Below are positions 35,255-44,292 of a DNA stretch of 64,000 bases, one piece after another (position 1 is the stretch's first letter; every line of letters begins with the position of its first letter). The stretch lies in contig JBHIBO010000004.1 in NCBI GenBank assembly GCA_046759185.1, positions 12,289 to 76,288 of the forward strand, read 5' to 3'. The notes beneath the pieces were generated by a model. That model had not been told where the DNA came from. It was given only the letters and a program-made list of their open reading frames with translations, and made no database searches. Made by a program: the position numbers and the translations under genes. This DNA comes from JAJISK01 sp046759185. GTDB lineage: Archaea > Thermoplasmatota > Thermoplasmata > RBG-16-68-12 > JAJISG01.

Positions 35255-36067
35255 TCAGAAGACGACCGAGAGACAGGTCAAGGCCCCCTCGCATTTCTCG
35301 AACTCCGACATCTCGAGGGCCACCGTGTCAAAGCCCTCGGTCTCGATCCGGCTACGGGTGGCGGGATAGCCCTCGAGTACCAGAACTCGGTCACGGACCC
35401 GCAGGCAATCGGCGGCCGGCGCCTCCTTGGCCGGAACCTGGATTGTGGTGTACTCCATGAAGATACCTTCCTCAACGCAGCCTGAGGCCAGGACGATGGC
35501 GCCGTCTCCAATGTACGTGCAAGACGACTTGAGATGAAGGCCGCGCATCACCTCGACGGGGATGGTTTCGAGTCCCAATTCCCGGGCCATGGCATCGAGC
35601 TGCTCATGTCCGGATCGGTTGGTCCGTTTCGTCAGGCCGACGTAGATCTTCTCATCAATCGTCAGAACATCGCCCCCCTCCAGCGTCCCAGGGCTCATGA
35701 TTTCCTGGATCTTCTTGAGCGGCAGGAGGGCCTCCCGAATGGCCGTTTCCTCGCCCACCCTCGAGGAGACCCCCATGCGCGCGATGATGGCAGTATCTCC
35801 AACCACGATGACAGGATCCTCCACGAAACAACAATCTGGGTAACGATCATCTGGCTCCACCCAGATCAGCTCGAGACCGAGAGTTCCGAGGGTCTCGCAG
35901 TAGACCTCGTGTTGCCTTCGTGCCAGCGATAGATCAATCGGTTTCTCGGTCGGGCGGGACGTAAGACACCTGGTGTACGTCGTCGAGACGCCCCGAACTA
36001 GAGCAAAGTTGGCACCAGACTGCGTCCTTGCACGCTCCCGATGACCAATACCGGGTGAGGTAATCAC
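35255..36067 (-). CDS. Dimethylarginine dimethylaminohydrolase-like enzyme
   Basis: About 270 residues with the DDAH/amidinotransferase fold: FALVRGVSTTYTRCLTSRPT, DDRYPDCCFVEDPVIV, LEGGDVL (about 150), the His in GLHLKSSCTYIGDGAIV and the nucleophilic Cys near the C-terminus in CEGALTCLSVVF. DDAHs hydrolyse methylarginines or related guanidines to citrulline. GTG 36067 gives the family-like N-terminus; ATG 36133 is an alternative. Convergent with the acidic protein gene, 8 bases apart. Confidence 0.85.
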   Translation of the reverse strand: MITSPGIGHRERARTQSGANFALVRGVSTTYTRCLTSRPTEKPIDLSLARRQHEVYCETLGTLGLELIWVEPDDRYPDCCFVEDPVIVVGDTAIIARMGVSSRVGEETAIREALLPLKKIQEIMSPGTLEGGDVLTIDEKIYVGLTKRTNRSGHEQLDAMARELGLETIPVEVMRGLHLKSSCTYIGDGAIVLASGCVEEGIFMEYTTIQVPAKEAPAADCLRVRDRVLVLEGYPATRSRIETEGFDTVALEMSEFEKCEGALTCLSVVF

Positions 36068-36180
36068 TGTGCAGGGGAGGGAGCCTGGGGCCTCTCGGCC
36101 AGATCGGCGCGTCCCCTCAGGCCATATGCCCATCGCCTGCCAGGGATTCCGTTCCTTCTCCCGTGGACAGCCAGAACCCG

Positions 36181-36188
36181 CTAAATAC
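36181..36188 (+). promoter_or_regulatory. TATA-like box of gene at 36210
   Basis: CTAAATAC stands about 26 bases before the ATG, fitting a leaderless transcript; the same AT stretch may serve the divergent DDAH gene. Confidence 0.45.
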
Positions 36189-36209
36189 CGGGCTCCGAAT
36201 GGGCAGTGG

Positions 36210-36602
36210 ATGACGCTTGAGGCGCTCCTCCTTTTCCTCGCTGCAGGTCTAGAATTCTACGGAGCTTGGTCCATCGACTTCGCGTGGCACGGGAGAGAGA
36301 CAGAGGGGACAGTCGGCCTCCCCTTTCCACGCAGGCCGGTTCACGTCTCCGCCCGATTCTGGTGGTGGCAGGCCTGGATTGCCATGATTGCGGGCGTTGG
36401 ACTCCTATTCCTAGTAATCATGCCCGAAGCCAGTCTCATCTGGATGGGGGGCGCTTTCCTCGCTGTCTCAGGACTCCTGTTTGTGTGGTACACATGGTAC
36501 AGAGGAAGGGGAGTCCTTGGCGGGGGCCACGCGGCCACATGGAATGTCGCCTTCTTCTTCGGGGTTTTCGGTGGCAGTATCCTGATGATTCTCGGTACCT
36601 GA
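36210..36602 (+). CDS. Small membrane protein
   Basis: The 130-residue protein has four hydrophobic segments (about 3-20, 50-70, 75-95, 110-128) with aromatic-rich loops (FWWWQAWIAMIAG). The start follows a TATA-like box by 26 bases. No family recognised. Confidence 0.65.
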   Translation: MTLEALLLFLAAGLEFYGAWSIDFAWHGRETEGTVGLPFPRRPVHVSARFWWWQAWIAMIAGVGLLFLVIMPEASLIWMGGAFLAVSGLLFVWYTWYRGRGVLGGGHAATWNVAFFFGVFGGSILMILGT

Positions 36603-36721
36603 ATCCGCCTGCCTGTGCCAACGGAGGATGTTCCATTGGTTCTCGTGGGATGGAACAGGTCGCTGAAAAGCAGCTCTCACACGATGGGTTGGACGATGGG
36701 CAGGCGCTACAACCCATCCGC

Positions 36722-38200
36722 CTAAGACTCTTCGTCGCTGAGAACCGCCAATCGCTTCCTCAGCAGGGCATCTGCCGTGAACTTGGCGAGGTCCCAGAAG
36801 ATAGGCTCCGCCTGCCCTTCCTTCTCGGTGTCCGAAAGGGCGAGATGAGCCTCCACCCGCGAGGCCATCTTCTCGAGGAGCTCCCGATCGGCCCCGTCGG
36901 AGAGGTGGTCGAAGAGCAGCCTATGGGCGCCCTTGCGTTCCATAGCCTCCAATCCATCCAGGATGTGTCGATGGGAGGTGCCCTCCCATATGGAGAGGAC
37001 CATGGCCTCCCGAAACCAACGCTCCACAGCGTACTCCTTGAGGACGCCAATTCCGCCGTGGACCTCCATAGCCCACTTGGTGGTCAGGGCCGCCATCTCC
37101 GCCGTCCAGTACTTGGCCAGGTGGGCGATCAACCGGAAGAGGTGGTAGCGCTCGGAGTAGGGGTAGGTCTCGCCCCATACTTCGTCCAAGAGCCGGACGG
37201 ACTCCCAGGCCAGGGCAAAGGCCCTCCTCAAACCTGCGACGCGCTCTTCGACCTGGGCCGCCAGCAGCGGGTGCTCCAGCACCGGTCTGCCGAAGGCCAG
37301 TCGCTTCTCCGAAAAGTCGACGGCGTCGGCCATCGCCCTCTGGGCCAGTGCTACGCTCCCTACGCTGTTGGCGACCCGGGAGACATTCAGGACCTCCAGG
37401 ATCAGATAGACACCCTGTTCCTTCCTGCCCAGAAGGAACGCCTCGCTCTCCCGGAACTCCACCTCACCCGTTGGAACGGAACGTGTCCCCGTCTTGTCCT
37501 TGATGCGGCGAACGGTGTAGTTGAGGCTGCCATCCTGCCGATACTTCGGCAGCAGGAACAGGGCGAGGCCTCGCACGTTCATGGGGGCGCCCTTCGGACG
37601 GGCAGCCACCACCGCCAGTTCGGCTCCTACGTTGCTGGCGAAATACTTTTCCCCCGTCAGCAGCCAGCGTGCCCCGGAGGGCACGGCCACCGTCTCCACG
37701 GCCCCGCCGAGGTCGGAGCCTCCCTTGACCTCCGTCATCCACGTGGCGCCCTGCCAGGGAAGGCCCTCCTTCCTCAGCATCTTGGGCAGGTACTCCGCCT
37801 TCAGCTCCCGGGATCCGTACTTCTCCAGGGGGATGGCCGTGGAGAGGGAGACCGTATGTGGGCACGAGAGGCCCGGATCGTGGAAGGCCGTGACGTAGCT
37901 CAGCAGAAAAAAGGGCAGGATGGAGTCCTCTTCAAAGACCCTCCACAACGCTCCAGCTTCGTAGGCCTGCCTCAGCATGGCCCAGTACTCGGGGGGGTAG
38001 CGGACTTCGTCGACTCGGTTGCCGAATCGGTCGAACATCTTCAACCAAGGGGTGCCCCCCTGGTCGACGGCGTCGGAGATGGCCTGACCCTCGAACCACC
38101 ATGCCTCGTATTCCTTCAGGACCTCTCGATGTGGAAGACTGCCCAACCTCTCCTCCAAGAAGGCGACTGGAGAGCGCAGGGAGTCCAGAGACATGTCCAT
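36722..38200 (-). CDS. Acyl-CoA dehydrogenase, AidB-like
   Basis: The 492-residue protein has the family segments TWMTEVKGGSDLGG (flavin contact), RRIKDKTGTRSVPTGEV, LAFGRPVLEHPLLAAQVEE and VHGGIGVLKEYAVERWFRE ending with IWEGTSHRHILDG. These match the AidB/isovaleryl-type subfamily of FAD-dependent acyl-CoA dehydrogenases. The longer form with a 40-residue N-terminal extension is typical of AidB-like proteins. No electron-transfer flavoprotein gene is adjacent. Substrate unknown. Confidence 0.9.
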   Translation of the reverse strand: MDMSLDSLRSPVAFLEERLGSLPHREVLKEYEAWWFEGQAISDAVDQGGTPWLKMFDRFGNRVDEVRYPPEYWAMLRQAYEAGALWRVFEEDSILPFFLLSYVTAFHDPGLSCPHTVSLSTAIPLEKYGSRELKAEYLPKMLRKEGLPWQGATWMTEVKGGSDLGGAVETVAVPSGARWLLTGEKYFASNVGAELAVVAARPKGAPMNVRGLALFLLPKYRQDGSLNYTVRRIKDKTGTRSVPTGEVEFRESEAFLLGRKEQGVYLILEVLNVSRVANSVGSVALAQRAMADAVDFSEKRLAFGRPVLEHPLLAAQVEERVAGLRRAFALAWESVRLLDEVWGETYPYSERYHLFRLIAHLAKYWTAEMAALTTKWAMEVHGGIGVLKEYAVERWFREAMVLSIWEGTSHRHILDGLEAMERKGAHRLLFDHLSDGADRELLEKMASRVEAHLALSDTEKEGQAEPIFWDLAKFTADALLRKRLAVLSDEES

Positions 38201-38659
38201 TCCCAGGTCATCGGGTCGCCAGGAGGAACCCGGTGGCTCGCTGGCGACAGCGAGCGCGGTCTATAGATAGGTTTTGCGGGACTCTTCAGCCGCGTTGGAG
38301 GATTCCATGATCCGGATGTTGGGCACTCATTCACGAGCCTGGAGGGGCGAAGAGTCCGGCTACACCCGTGTGGCTGAGGGGACACGCACCGGGGGTCGCG
38401 ACTCCTTTCCAGCTGCGAATGACTCTCGGGAGCCAGTGCATCCGTTATGACCGAGACGAACCTCCCAGGCAAACGTCCGCTCCGGAGTCCCCGTCGCGTA
38501 CAGGGCCCGGGCCGCGCCGTCAGGTGGGACGGGGGTGGCGAGACGATGGCGAGAGGAATCGAGTCTCAGGGATGAGAGGCCACCTCCGACCCTCTCCCCC
38601 GTGGCCCACATTCAAATCTTGTTGAACAACGCTTATGTGGAGAGCCCCGGGTCGAAGCC
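38201..38659. other. Long intergenic region
   Basis: About 460 bases with no credible gene. A TATA-like TCTATAGATAGG lies near 38259-38270 on the + strand. Short palindromic pieces exist but no tRNA or known RNA fold is evident. An untranslated leader or small RNA is possible. Confidence 0.35.
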
Positions 38660-39835
38660 ATGGTGACGGGTTTGAAGAAGTTGATCGTGCTGCTTTTGGT
38701 GGGCCTTGCTGCCCTCTTTGCCTCCTGGCACGGAGTGGCCTCAGGGATCGGAGTCCTTGAGAATCAGACATCCAGCGCCCTGGATGCCCCGGGGGACGTT
38801 GTTCCGTTGGGGGATGACGACGACGATGACGTGGGCGACGCGGACGAGGCCGACGATACCCCTGAGGAAGTGGACACGGAGTCCCACGACAATTCGGGTC
38901 CCGGCGAGGACGCAGATGAGGATTCCGAGGCCGAGGAGGAGGAGCGCGAAGTCCGCATCGAGCTTGAGGATGAGGACCTCGAGGTCACCATTCGCCTCGA
39001 GTCCAAGACTCCCGAGCGTGAGGACGAGGTCAAGGTTCAATTCCAGGCCGACGAGGGACAGATGAAGGTGTCCTTCGAGCGGGACGCTGCAGCCATCGAG
39101 GAGGTGGAGATGCGCGTCACTTTCCACAGGGTCCTCGAGTTCCGGGACGTCGATGGGGATGGGGCTTTCAATCCCCTCGATGATGAGATCGTGCAGCAAT
39201 TCCTCATTGAGGACCTCACGGTGGTGAACCTGGCCACTTCGCCTTTTGAGGTGGAAGGCAAGACGGGTCACCAGGTGACAGTCGACTACGCCCTCTCCGA
39301 AACGGGCGACGGCCGCTTCGGCCTGGTCTTCTGGGTCTTCGGACAGTTCGCCTTCGTCAATGGAGTCCCTGTGGGTCCTTCGGAGGCGAAGATCGACATT
39401 CACATCGAGGACTTCCCCTTCCAAGAGGACGGAAGCGCCGTTGCGGTCGACCTGCGGATCAAGACGGAGTTCGAGGTCGAGACAGAGGGGATCACCCTCG
39501 AGGAAATTGTCGCCCGTGGGGAGGAGTTTGCGGCCTTCTTCCGATGGTCCCCTGAGGCGACCGTGGATGACGTGACACAACCGGTCTCCGCCACCGTCGT
39601 TCGGCAGAGAATGGAGGCGGAACTCGAAGGGGGGGACGGGGAGTTCGAAGACCACACCCGGCTCTTCCTGGCATACGGTCGGGGCGACGTAATCATCCAC
39701 GACCCGACGGTCGGCGTCTTGGCCCTCCCACAGCCGTTCATCGAAGGCTTCCCGCTTGTGGCCTTCAGCATCGGCCTCGGGACCGCCCTCCTCGTCGTGG
39801 GGGGCGTGTGGATACTTACACGTCGACGTGCATAG
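38660..39835 (+). CDS. Acidic surface protein with calcium-like loop and C-terminal anchor
   Basis: The 391-residue protein has a signal peptide (residues 1-30), a very acidic linker of Asp/Glu runs (about 52-105), a beta-rich domain with an EF-hand-like loop DVDGDGAFNPLDDE (about 167-180), and a C-terminal helix (about 367-385) with Arg tail. This suggests a cell-surface, possibly calcium-binding protein. It is followed by a small membrane protein and a double winged-helix regulator, which look like one operon. Starts ATG 38660. Confidence 0.8.
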   Translation: MVTGLKKLIVLLLVGLAALFASWHGVASGIGVLENQTSSALDAPGDVVPLGDDDDDDVGDADEADDTPEEVDTESHDNSGPGEDADEDSEAEEEEREVRIELEDEDLEVTIRLESKTPEREDEVKVQFQADEGQMKVSFERDAAAIEEVEMRVTFHRVLEFRDVDGDGAFNPLDDEIVQQFLIEDLTVVNLATSPFEVEGKTGHQVTVDYALSETGDGRFGLVFWVFGQFAFVNGVPVGPSEAKIDIHIEDFPFQEDGSAVAVDLRIKTEFEVETEGITLEEIVARGEEFAAFFRWSPEATVDDVTQPVSATVVRQRMEAELEGGDGEFEDHTRLFLAYGRGDVIIHDPTVGVLALPQPFIEGFPLVAFSIGLGTALLVVGGVWILTRRRA

Positions 39836-39850
39836 GGGACCGGGACCCTC

Positions 39851-40126
39851 GTGACTCTCGCCGCTGACTTCGAGGTGGCCGCCCAGGCGTGGGTGGTCGT
39901 CCTGGCTGCCACCCTCCTCGCGTTCTCCGTCGTGGCCTACGCCCGATCGAGGAACCGGCGGATCCTGGGGCTGACGGCGGCGTTTGGCTTCTTCCTCGCC
40001 AAAGGTCTCTGGGCGGTCCTGATGCTTGTGCAGGGGTTGGTCGTTCCCGGGACCCCCCTCACCCCCGCCCTCTTCGACACCGCCATCCTGATTAGCATTT
40101 ATCTGGCCACCCTGCGATCGATGTGA
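39851..40126 (+). CDS. Small membrane protein (DUF7521-like)
   Basis: The 91-residue protein has three helices at about 10-30, 38-60 and 68-88 and starts with GTG. Such proteins are often found beside winged-helix regulators in euryarchaea. The next gene starts 5 bases after its stop, so they are co-transcribed. Confidence 0.6.
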   Translation: MTLAADFEVAAQAWVVVLAATLLAFSVVAYARSRNRRILGLTAAFGFFLAKGLWAVLMLVQGLVVPGTPLTPALFDTAILISIYLATLRSM

Positions 40127-40130
40127 GCGG

Positions 40131-40670
40131 ATGTCGACCAGTGAGCTCCCCACGGCCAGCATGCGTGCGAGGAAGCTCATCGAGGAGTACCCTGGACTGC
40201 ACTTGCGGGAGCTGGCTCGTCGGCTGGATCTCGACATCCGGGCCGCAAAGCACCACCTCGACCGTCTCGATAAGTCGGGGTACGTGACCGTTCTTCGATT
40301 CGGCCGATTCATGCGGTACTTCCCAAGGAAGGGGAAGCACCAAGGGGAGATGGTGGACCGGAAGGACAAGCGGCTCTTGGGTCACCTGCGGAACTCGATC
40401 GCCCTGAGCCTGGTGGTCCATCTGACGTCCTCCGGTCCCACTCGCTTGGCGGACCTCAGCGACCAGATCGAGGTCAGTCCTTCGCGCGCCTCCTTCCATC
40501 TTCGGAAGCTTGAGGGAGCCGGGATTGTCGTCCGAAGAAAGGAGGGGGGGCCGAAGTATGACGTGGATGATCCGGAGGGGCTGAGGGAGCTTCTCCGGAC
40601 CTACAGGCCCATGCCCGACCAGGTCGACGGATTGTTGGACCTCTGGGAAGCCTTCGTGGGCGGCGAATAG
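40131..40670 (+). CDS. Tandem winged-helix transcriptional regulator
   Basis: The 179-residue protein has two winged-helix units: first at about 10-65 (MRARKLIEEYPGLHLRELAR) and second at about 85-150 (GPTRLADLSDQIEVSPSRAS). The pattern is like ArsR/MarR-type double wHTH regulators of archaea. It lies directly behind the surface protein and small membrane protein and may control them. Confidence 0.8.
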   Translation: MSTSELPTASMRARKLIEEYPGLHLRELARRLDLDIRAAKHHLDRLDKSGYVTVLRFGRFMRYFPRKGKHQGEMVDRKDKRLLGHLRNSIALSLVVHLTSSGPTRLADLSDQIEVSPSRASFHLRKLEGAGIVVRRKEGGPKYDVDDPEGLRELLRTYRPMPDQVDGLLDLWEAFVGGE

Positions 40671-40673
40671 GCG

Positions 40674-41138
40674 CTAAGGGGCCTTCGGGAAGAACCGCCG
40701 GATCGGCAAGAGAAGGCCCACTACCACAATCGCTAGGAAGATCGGTGCCGAGAGGAGGGGCGGGGGCAGGACGCCCGCCGAGAAGTCCGTACTCGTGTAC
40801 ATGTTGACGAGGATGAGGATGTTCATGAGGGGCAGCGTCCACAACGCATACCAGGCCCATCGCTCTCCCCCCCGGAAGCTCGTCCACGCAATGGCGGCGG
40901 CGAGGATGCCGAGGACCATGAAGGCGGCGCCGCCACCGCGAACCTGGTTGTCCACGAGGAGGAGGACTCTCGGGTCGGCTGCCCCGATCTCCTCGGGGGT
41001 CATGCCCGTGATGCCTTGCACGATGGACGGATCGGCCGCCGTCCCCAGGATGAAGTCTCCCAATCCGAAGAGCGCGAAGATGACAGCCACCAAGAACAGG
41101 ATGACCCACGCGTACCTCTCGTAGGCTCTTTCTGCCAT
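40674..41138 (-). CDS. Membrane protein, four helices
   Basis: The 154-residue protein has helices at about 10-30, 68-90, 100-115 and 125-145. The ATG at 41138 is supported by a TATA-like AGACTTATGC 25-30 bases upstream; the frame is open to 41222. Convergent with the regulator, 4 bases apart. Function unknown. Confidence 0.7.
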   Translation of the reverse strand: MAERAYERYAWVILFLVAVIFALFGLGDFILGTAADPSIVQGITGMTPEEIGAADPRVLLLVDNQVRGGGAAFMVLGILAAAIAWTSFRGGERWAWYALWTLPLMNILILVNMYTSTDFSAGVLPPPLLSAPIFLAIVVVGLLLPIRRFFPKAP

Positions 41139-41160
41139 GGTCCCCAGGATAGGACCACCA

Positions 41161-41170
41161 GCATAAGTCT
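41161..41170 (-). promoter_or_regulatory. TATA-like box of gene at 41138
   Basis: AGACTTATGC on the minus strand, about 27 bases before the ATG. Confidence 0.4.
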
Positions 41171-41308
41171 TCGCCAGGGGGTCCGTCAATCTCGAGAGCA
41201 GGCAGGCAGGTGCTACGAACATCCCCGGTTGCTGATAATTCCATCATCACGTTCAAATAGCCCCGATTCCCCTGGAGGGCGAGGACTGGTCAGGGAGGCA
41301 ACCTAAAG

Positions 41309-42979
41309 GTGACTGGCTCGCTTGGAAGGACAGTCTACAGGGCGGGGGTCGTTGCCATCCTCGTCCTCATGTCCCTTTGGCCATCCACCCACCCCGTGGC
41401 TTCGGAGACGACGGCGTTCAGCGAGATCCAAAGCATCGGACAGACCGAGCGCGGAGTGGGGGCCGCGTTCGATGGCAGCCACGTCTGGTACACCCTCGGG
41501 TACGCCTCGGACCCGAACATCTACCGAATCGACCCTGGAACGGGCTCGGTCGTCGCCTCCCTGAATATGGTGGCATTGACCGGGGGCCGAACCATCGTTC
41601 CTGGGGGTCTCGCGTGGGACTCGAATCGACAACACCTGTGGGTAGGTACGATGGTCGATCTGGACGCGTTCGATCAGGGATCGTTGGGGGAAGGAGAGAT
41701 TTTCGAGATTGATCCGCTCCAGGCGACGGTGGTCTCCTCGTTCCCGACGAGTCTCATCACCGAGGGGGAGGAACCCTTCCCCGGGTTCATCGATGGTCTC
41801 GCCTTCGACGCCCACACCGACACCGTGTGGTTCAGCCCCTTGGAGGCAGTTCACGTCTACCAGGTAACGGTCGAGGGGGCCCTGGTCTCCTCCTTCGCCC
41901 TTCCCTTCCCGCTCGCCATCTGGAACGCCGGTCTCACCTTCGATGCGAACCATCTCTGGCTTTCTCTCCGCACGGGGGGTATGTTCCGGGATGGGCTCCA
42001 GGGCTTCACTGAGGTCTCCCTCGCGGAATTTACCAAGGAAGGCGACCTGCTTCGCCTCCACGGCTTTCCCAGCGCCGTGAACCCCCGAGGGTCCGAAGAT
42101 CTCGCCTTCGACGCCGTCACGTTTGCTCCCCAATGTGTGGTGTGGCTGACCAGCAGCGCGGCCACGCTGACCCCCCTCGAGGTGCCGTGCCCCCTCCTGT
42201 TCGAGGCCACGATGGGCCCCGGCGAGACGCTCGACCTCGAGGTGGAGGTCGCCTTGGATCGCCTTGCTGCGGGGGGCATCGAGGGGCCGACCGCCGACGC
42301 GTGGTGGGAGGTCACGTGTGGAGCCTCCGACATCGCCGTCGCTCTCCTGCCCGGGATGCATGCCGATGCGGCGGTTGGGGCGAGTCTGCTCTTCGACGAG
42401 ACGATTGAAGTTGCTGCCGACGCCGTGGCGGGGGACTACCATTGCACGGTCACCTTCCTGGTCGACACGGGTACGGGAGAGGGAACCCCCTTCGAGCAGC
42501 AGACGATCTGGATTACGGTGGAGCCTCCCGAAGAGATTCCCCCAGAACTCCCGGAGCAACTTCCCTTTGTGGAAGTCCCCGTCGACATCAGACCCGGCTC
42601 GTGTCGCAACCCGCTGAACGTCAAGAGCCAGGGTGTCCTCCCCGTGGCCATCCTAGGGACCGGGGACTTCGATGTCTCCCAGATCGATCCTTCGACGGTC
42701 GAGCTGGAGGGAATCAGTCCGTTGCGGTGGTCCATGGAGGATGTGGCAACCCCCTACGAACCCTACATGGGGAAGGAAGACGCCTTCGACTGCACAACGG
42801 ATGGACCGGATGGCTTCTTCGACCTGACTCTGAAGTTCAGCACCCAAGCGATCGTCGGCGTCCTTGGCGAGGTGTTTGATGGAGACGTGCTAGTCCTCGG
42901 GCTCCATGGCGAGCACTGGGACGGGACATCCTTCGATGGCGAAGACGTCGTGGTGATCCTGAAGAAAGGCAAGAACTGA
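41309..42979 (+). CDS. Secreted beta-propeller-like protein
   Basis: The 556-residue protein starts at GTG with a signal peptide (about 1-33), then several NHL/PQQ-like repeats (DPNIYRIDPGTGSVV, GLAWDSNRQHLWVG, FIDGLAFDAHTDTVWF), an Ig-like segment with cysteines, and a C-terminal domain with VEVPVDIRPGSCRNPLNVKS and QGVLPVAILGTGDFDV. The C-terminal module is common in secreted archaeal and bacterial proteins of unknown function. No C-terminal anchor visible, so it may be released. Starts after CCTAAAGGT. Confidence 0.75.
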   Translation: MTGSLGRTVYRAGVVAILVLMSLWPSTHPVASETTAFSEIQSIGQTERGVGAAFDGSHVWYTLGYASDPNIYRIDPGTGSVVASLNMVALTGGRTIVPGGLAWDSNRQHLWVGTMVDLDAFDQGSLGEGEIFEIDPLQATVVSSFPTSLITEGEEPFPGFIDGLAFDAHTDTVWFSPLEAVHVYQVTVEGALVSSFALPFPLAIWNAGLTFDANHLWLSLRTGGMFRDGLQGFTEVSLAEFTKEGDLLRLHGFPSAVNPRGSEDLAFDAVTFAPQCVVWLTSSAATLTPLEVPCPLLFEATMGPGETLDLEVEVALDRLAAGGIEGPTADAWWEVTCGASDIAVALLPGMHADAAVGASLLFDETIEVAADAVAGDYHCTVTFLVDTGTGEGTPFEQQTIWITVEPPEEIPPELPEQLPFVEVPVDIRPGSCRNPLNVKSQGVLPVAILGTGDFDVSQIDPSTVELEGISPLRWSMEDVATPYEPYMGKEDAFDCTTDGPDGFFDLTLKFSTQAIVGVLGEVFDGDVLVLGLHGEHWDGTSFDGEDVVVILKKGKN

Positions 42980-43149
42980 TCCTCTCTCGGAAAGGTTGCC
43001 GTTCCGGTTAGGCCCGCGCATCCTCAAGATGAGTCAACTTCGCGCAACTCGATGAGAGTCATCCCCGTGACCAGAGCGGCACTCCTCTGGTGGACACGGT
43101 GGGAGGTCCCTCGACATACCCTGGCGGATGGTCGGCGACGTGCCCCCGC

Positions 43150-43290
43150 TCAGTCCTGGGCTGTTACGCCGAGCTGCGTACGCATCCCGAGCACGTCCCA
43201 GTACTCGCGGGTCTCGGTGATCTTCCCGCCTTCGACCTCGAACATGATGCCAAGCGGCACTCGGACGCTCTTTCCTCGAGGACCTTGAAT
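43150..43290 (-). pseudogene. SnoaL-like C-terminal remnant
   Basis: Only the last 46 codons remain: GPRGKSVRVPLGIMFEVEGG, then KITETREYWDVLGMRTQLGV, ending TAQD and stop at 43150. They line up with the C-termini of the SnoaL genes at 34282 and 49144. A TGA stop at 43291 lies upstream in frame and no start exists. The N-terminal two thirds are missing. Confidence 0.7.
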
Positions 43291-43613
43291 TCAAGGACGA
43301 ATTCGACATGGTTTTCATCAACATCAGTCTCCACGAGGCCCGGGACATGGAGAGGGTGGTCCCCAATGCACATCGGGCACTGAAGCCCAGGGGGTGGTCT
43401 GTGGTCTCGGACATGCCCTTTCCTGAGAAGCTCGAGGACATGCGGCCCATTCCCGCGCAGATCAGGTCTGGGATTCAGCACTTCGAGGCACTCATCGACG
43501 ACCAGCTTCTCTCGGTCTCCCAATACGTCGAGGATCTCGAGAAAGCGGGCTTCGAAGAGATCGAGACCCTCGATGTTACCCCCATCCACGCCATCGTGCA
43601 CGGGAGGAAGTGA
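43281..43613 (+). pseudogene. Methyltransferase C-terminal remnant
   Basis: The frame reads DEFDMVFINISLHEARDMER and RALKPRGWSVVSDM, the middle of a class I methyltransferase, then a helical end (SQYVEDLEKAGFEEIETLDV). The SAM-binding motif I region is absent. An ATG at 43308 is present but inside the domain. The remnant abuts the opposite-strand SnoaL remnant at about 43281-43290, marking a recombination point. Confidence 0.7.
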
Positions 43614-43693
43614 CCTCACGGCCTCTGGCTGCCCCCGTCCGTCCCGATCTGCCGTAGGCTGGCAGGATGGGCAGCCCCGGAGAGTTCGAGCGC

Positions 43694-44083
43694 TTACTTC
43701 GTGAGGTTGTTCACGACCTGCGCGAGCTCGTCCTTGAACTTGTCCACGGGGTACTCCCTGCCGTGTAGAAACGCGCTGAATCCTTGGATCTTGAGCGCGT
43801 GGAGCGCAGCTTCCCTGAGCTCGAGCTCCGTGGCCCCGCCCATCTCCGCCGCCGCCTTGTGGAACGGCGTGCAGTACGGACAATGGATCGCCGCGGCGAC
43901 CGCGTATCCGATGAGGTGCTTCCACTTCATTGGGATGTTCGAGTCTCCCAAATCGTAGTGCCCCATCAGGTCCCAGAGAATGTCCGCAGCCCGATCCTCG
44001 TAGGTCAGCTCTTCAAGGAAGCCAGGGACAAACCCCAACGTGTTCTCAATGTCTTGCCGAATCGCGTCAACTTCTCCTCCCAT
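43694..44083 (-). CDS. Carboxymuconolactone decarboxylase/AhpD-like protein
   Basis: The 129-residue protein has the AhpD motif AAIHCPYCTPFHKAAAEMGG (Cys68, Cys71, His75), the proton-relay and disulfide centre of AhpD-type peroxidase partners. Start 44083. Likely peroxide or peroxiredoxin chemistry; the reductase is not adjacent. Confidence 0.85.
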   Translation of the reverse strand: MGGEVDAIRQDIENTLGFVPGFLEELTYEDRAADILWDLMGHYDLGDSNIPMKWKHLIGYAVAAAIHCPYCTPFHKAAAEMGGATELELREAALHALKIQGFSAFLHGREYPVDKFKDELAQVVNNLTK

Positions 44084-44271
44084 GATGATTCTCTCCGTTA
44101 TCGCTGGCCAAGGTTTGGGGGGCTCAAGGCCTCAATGAGCACCGCCCTCCAACCGGACGGTACGATACTTGACCAGGAAACCACCGAGAAAGATACCCCT
44201 ACAAAAAGGCGAAGTCGAAGGGTGTGAAGGTCCGGGAGAACCGATTGATGGGCCCCAATGAAAGGAATCGA

Positions 44272-44291
44272 CACTATGGGCGTAGTGTCGG
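44272..44291 (+). repeat. Dispersed palindrome copy B
   Basis: CACTA-TGGGCG-TAGTG-TCGG. The perfect dyad extends outward to CGACACTA/TAGTGTCG (44269-44290), so it could also act as a hairpin terminator just beyond queE. Confidence 0.6.
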
Positions 44292-44292
44292 T

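Noticed and set aside
36266..38266. 666-codon open frame on the plus strand
   Set aside because: It mirrors the acyl-CoA dehydrogenase gene, which has all family motifs on the other strand.
38201..38659. Structured RNA gene such as SRP or RNase P RNA
   Set aside because: I looked for conserved helices and core sequences and found none convincing.
38741..40369. 542-codon open frame on the minus strand
   Set aside because: It is antisense to the acidic surface protein and downstream genes; the long frame results from GC-rich codon bias and the product is low-complexity His/Glu-rich.
41197..41216. Possible further palindrome ending TGCTAC
   Set aside because: Only the right half fits; the left arm does not pair and the spacer is unlike the others.
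43164..43925. 253-codon minus-strand frame
   Set aside because: It overlaps the antisense of the methyltransferase remnant and the end of the AhpD-like gene in another frame; composition is implausible.
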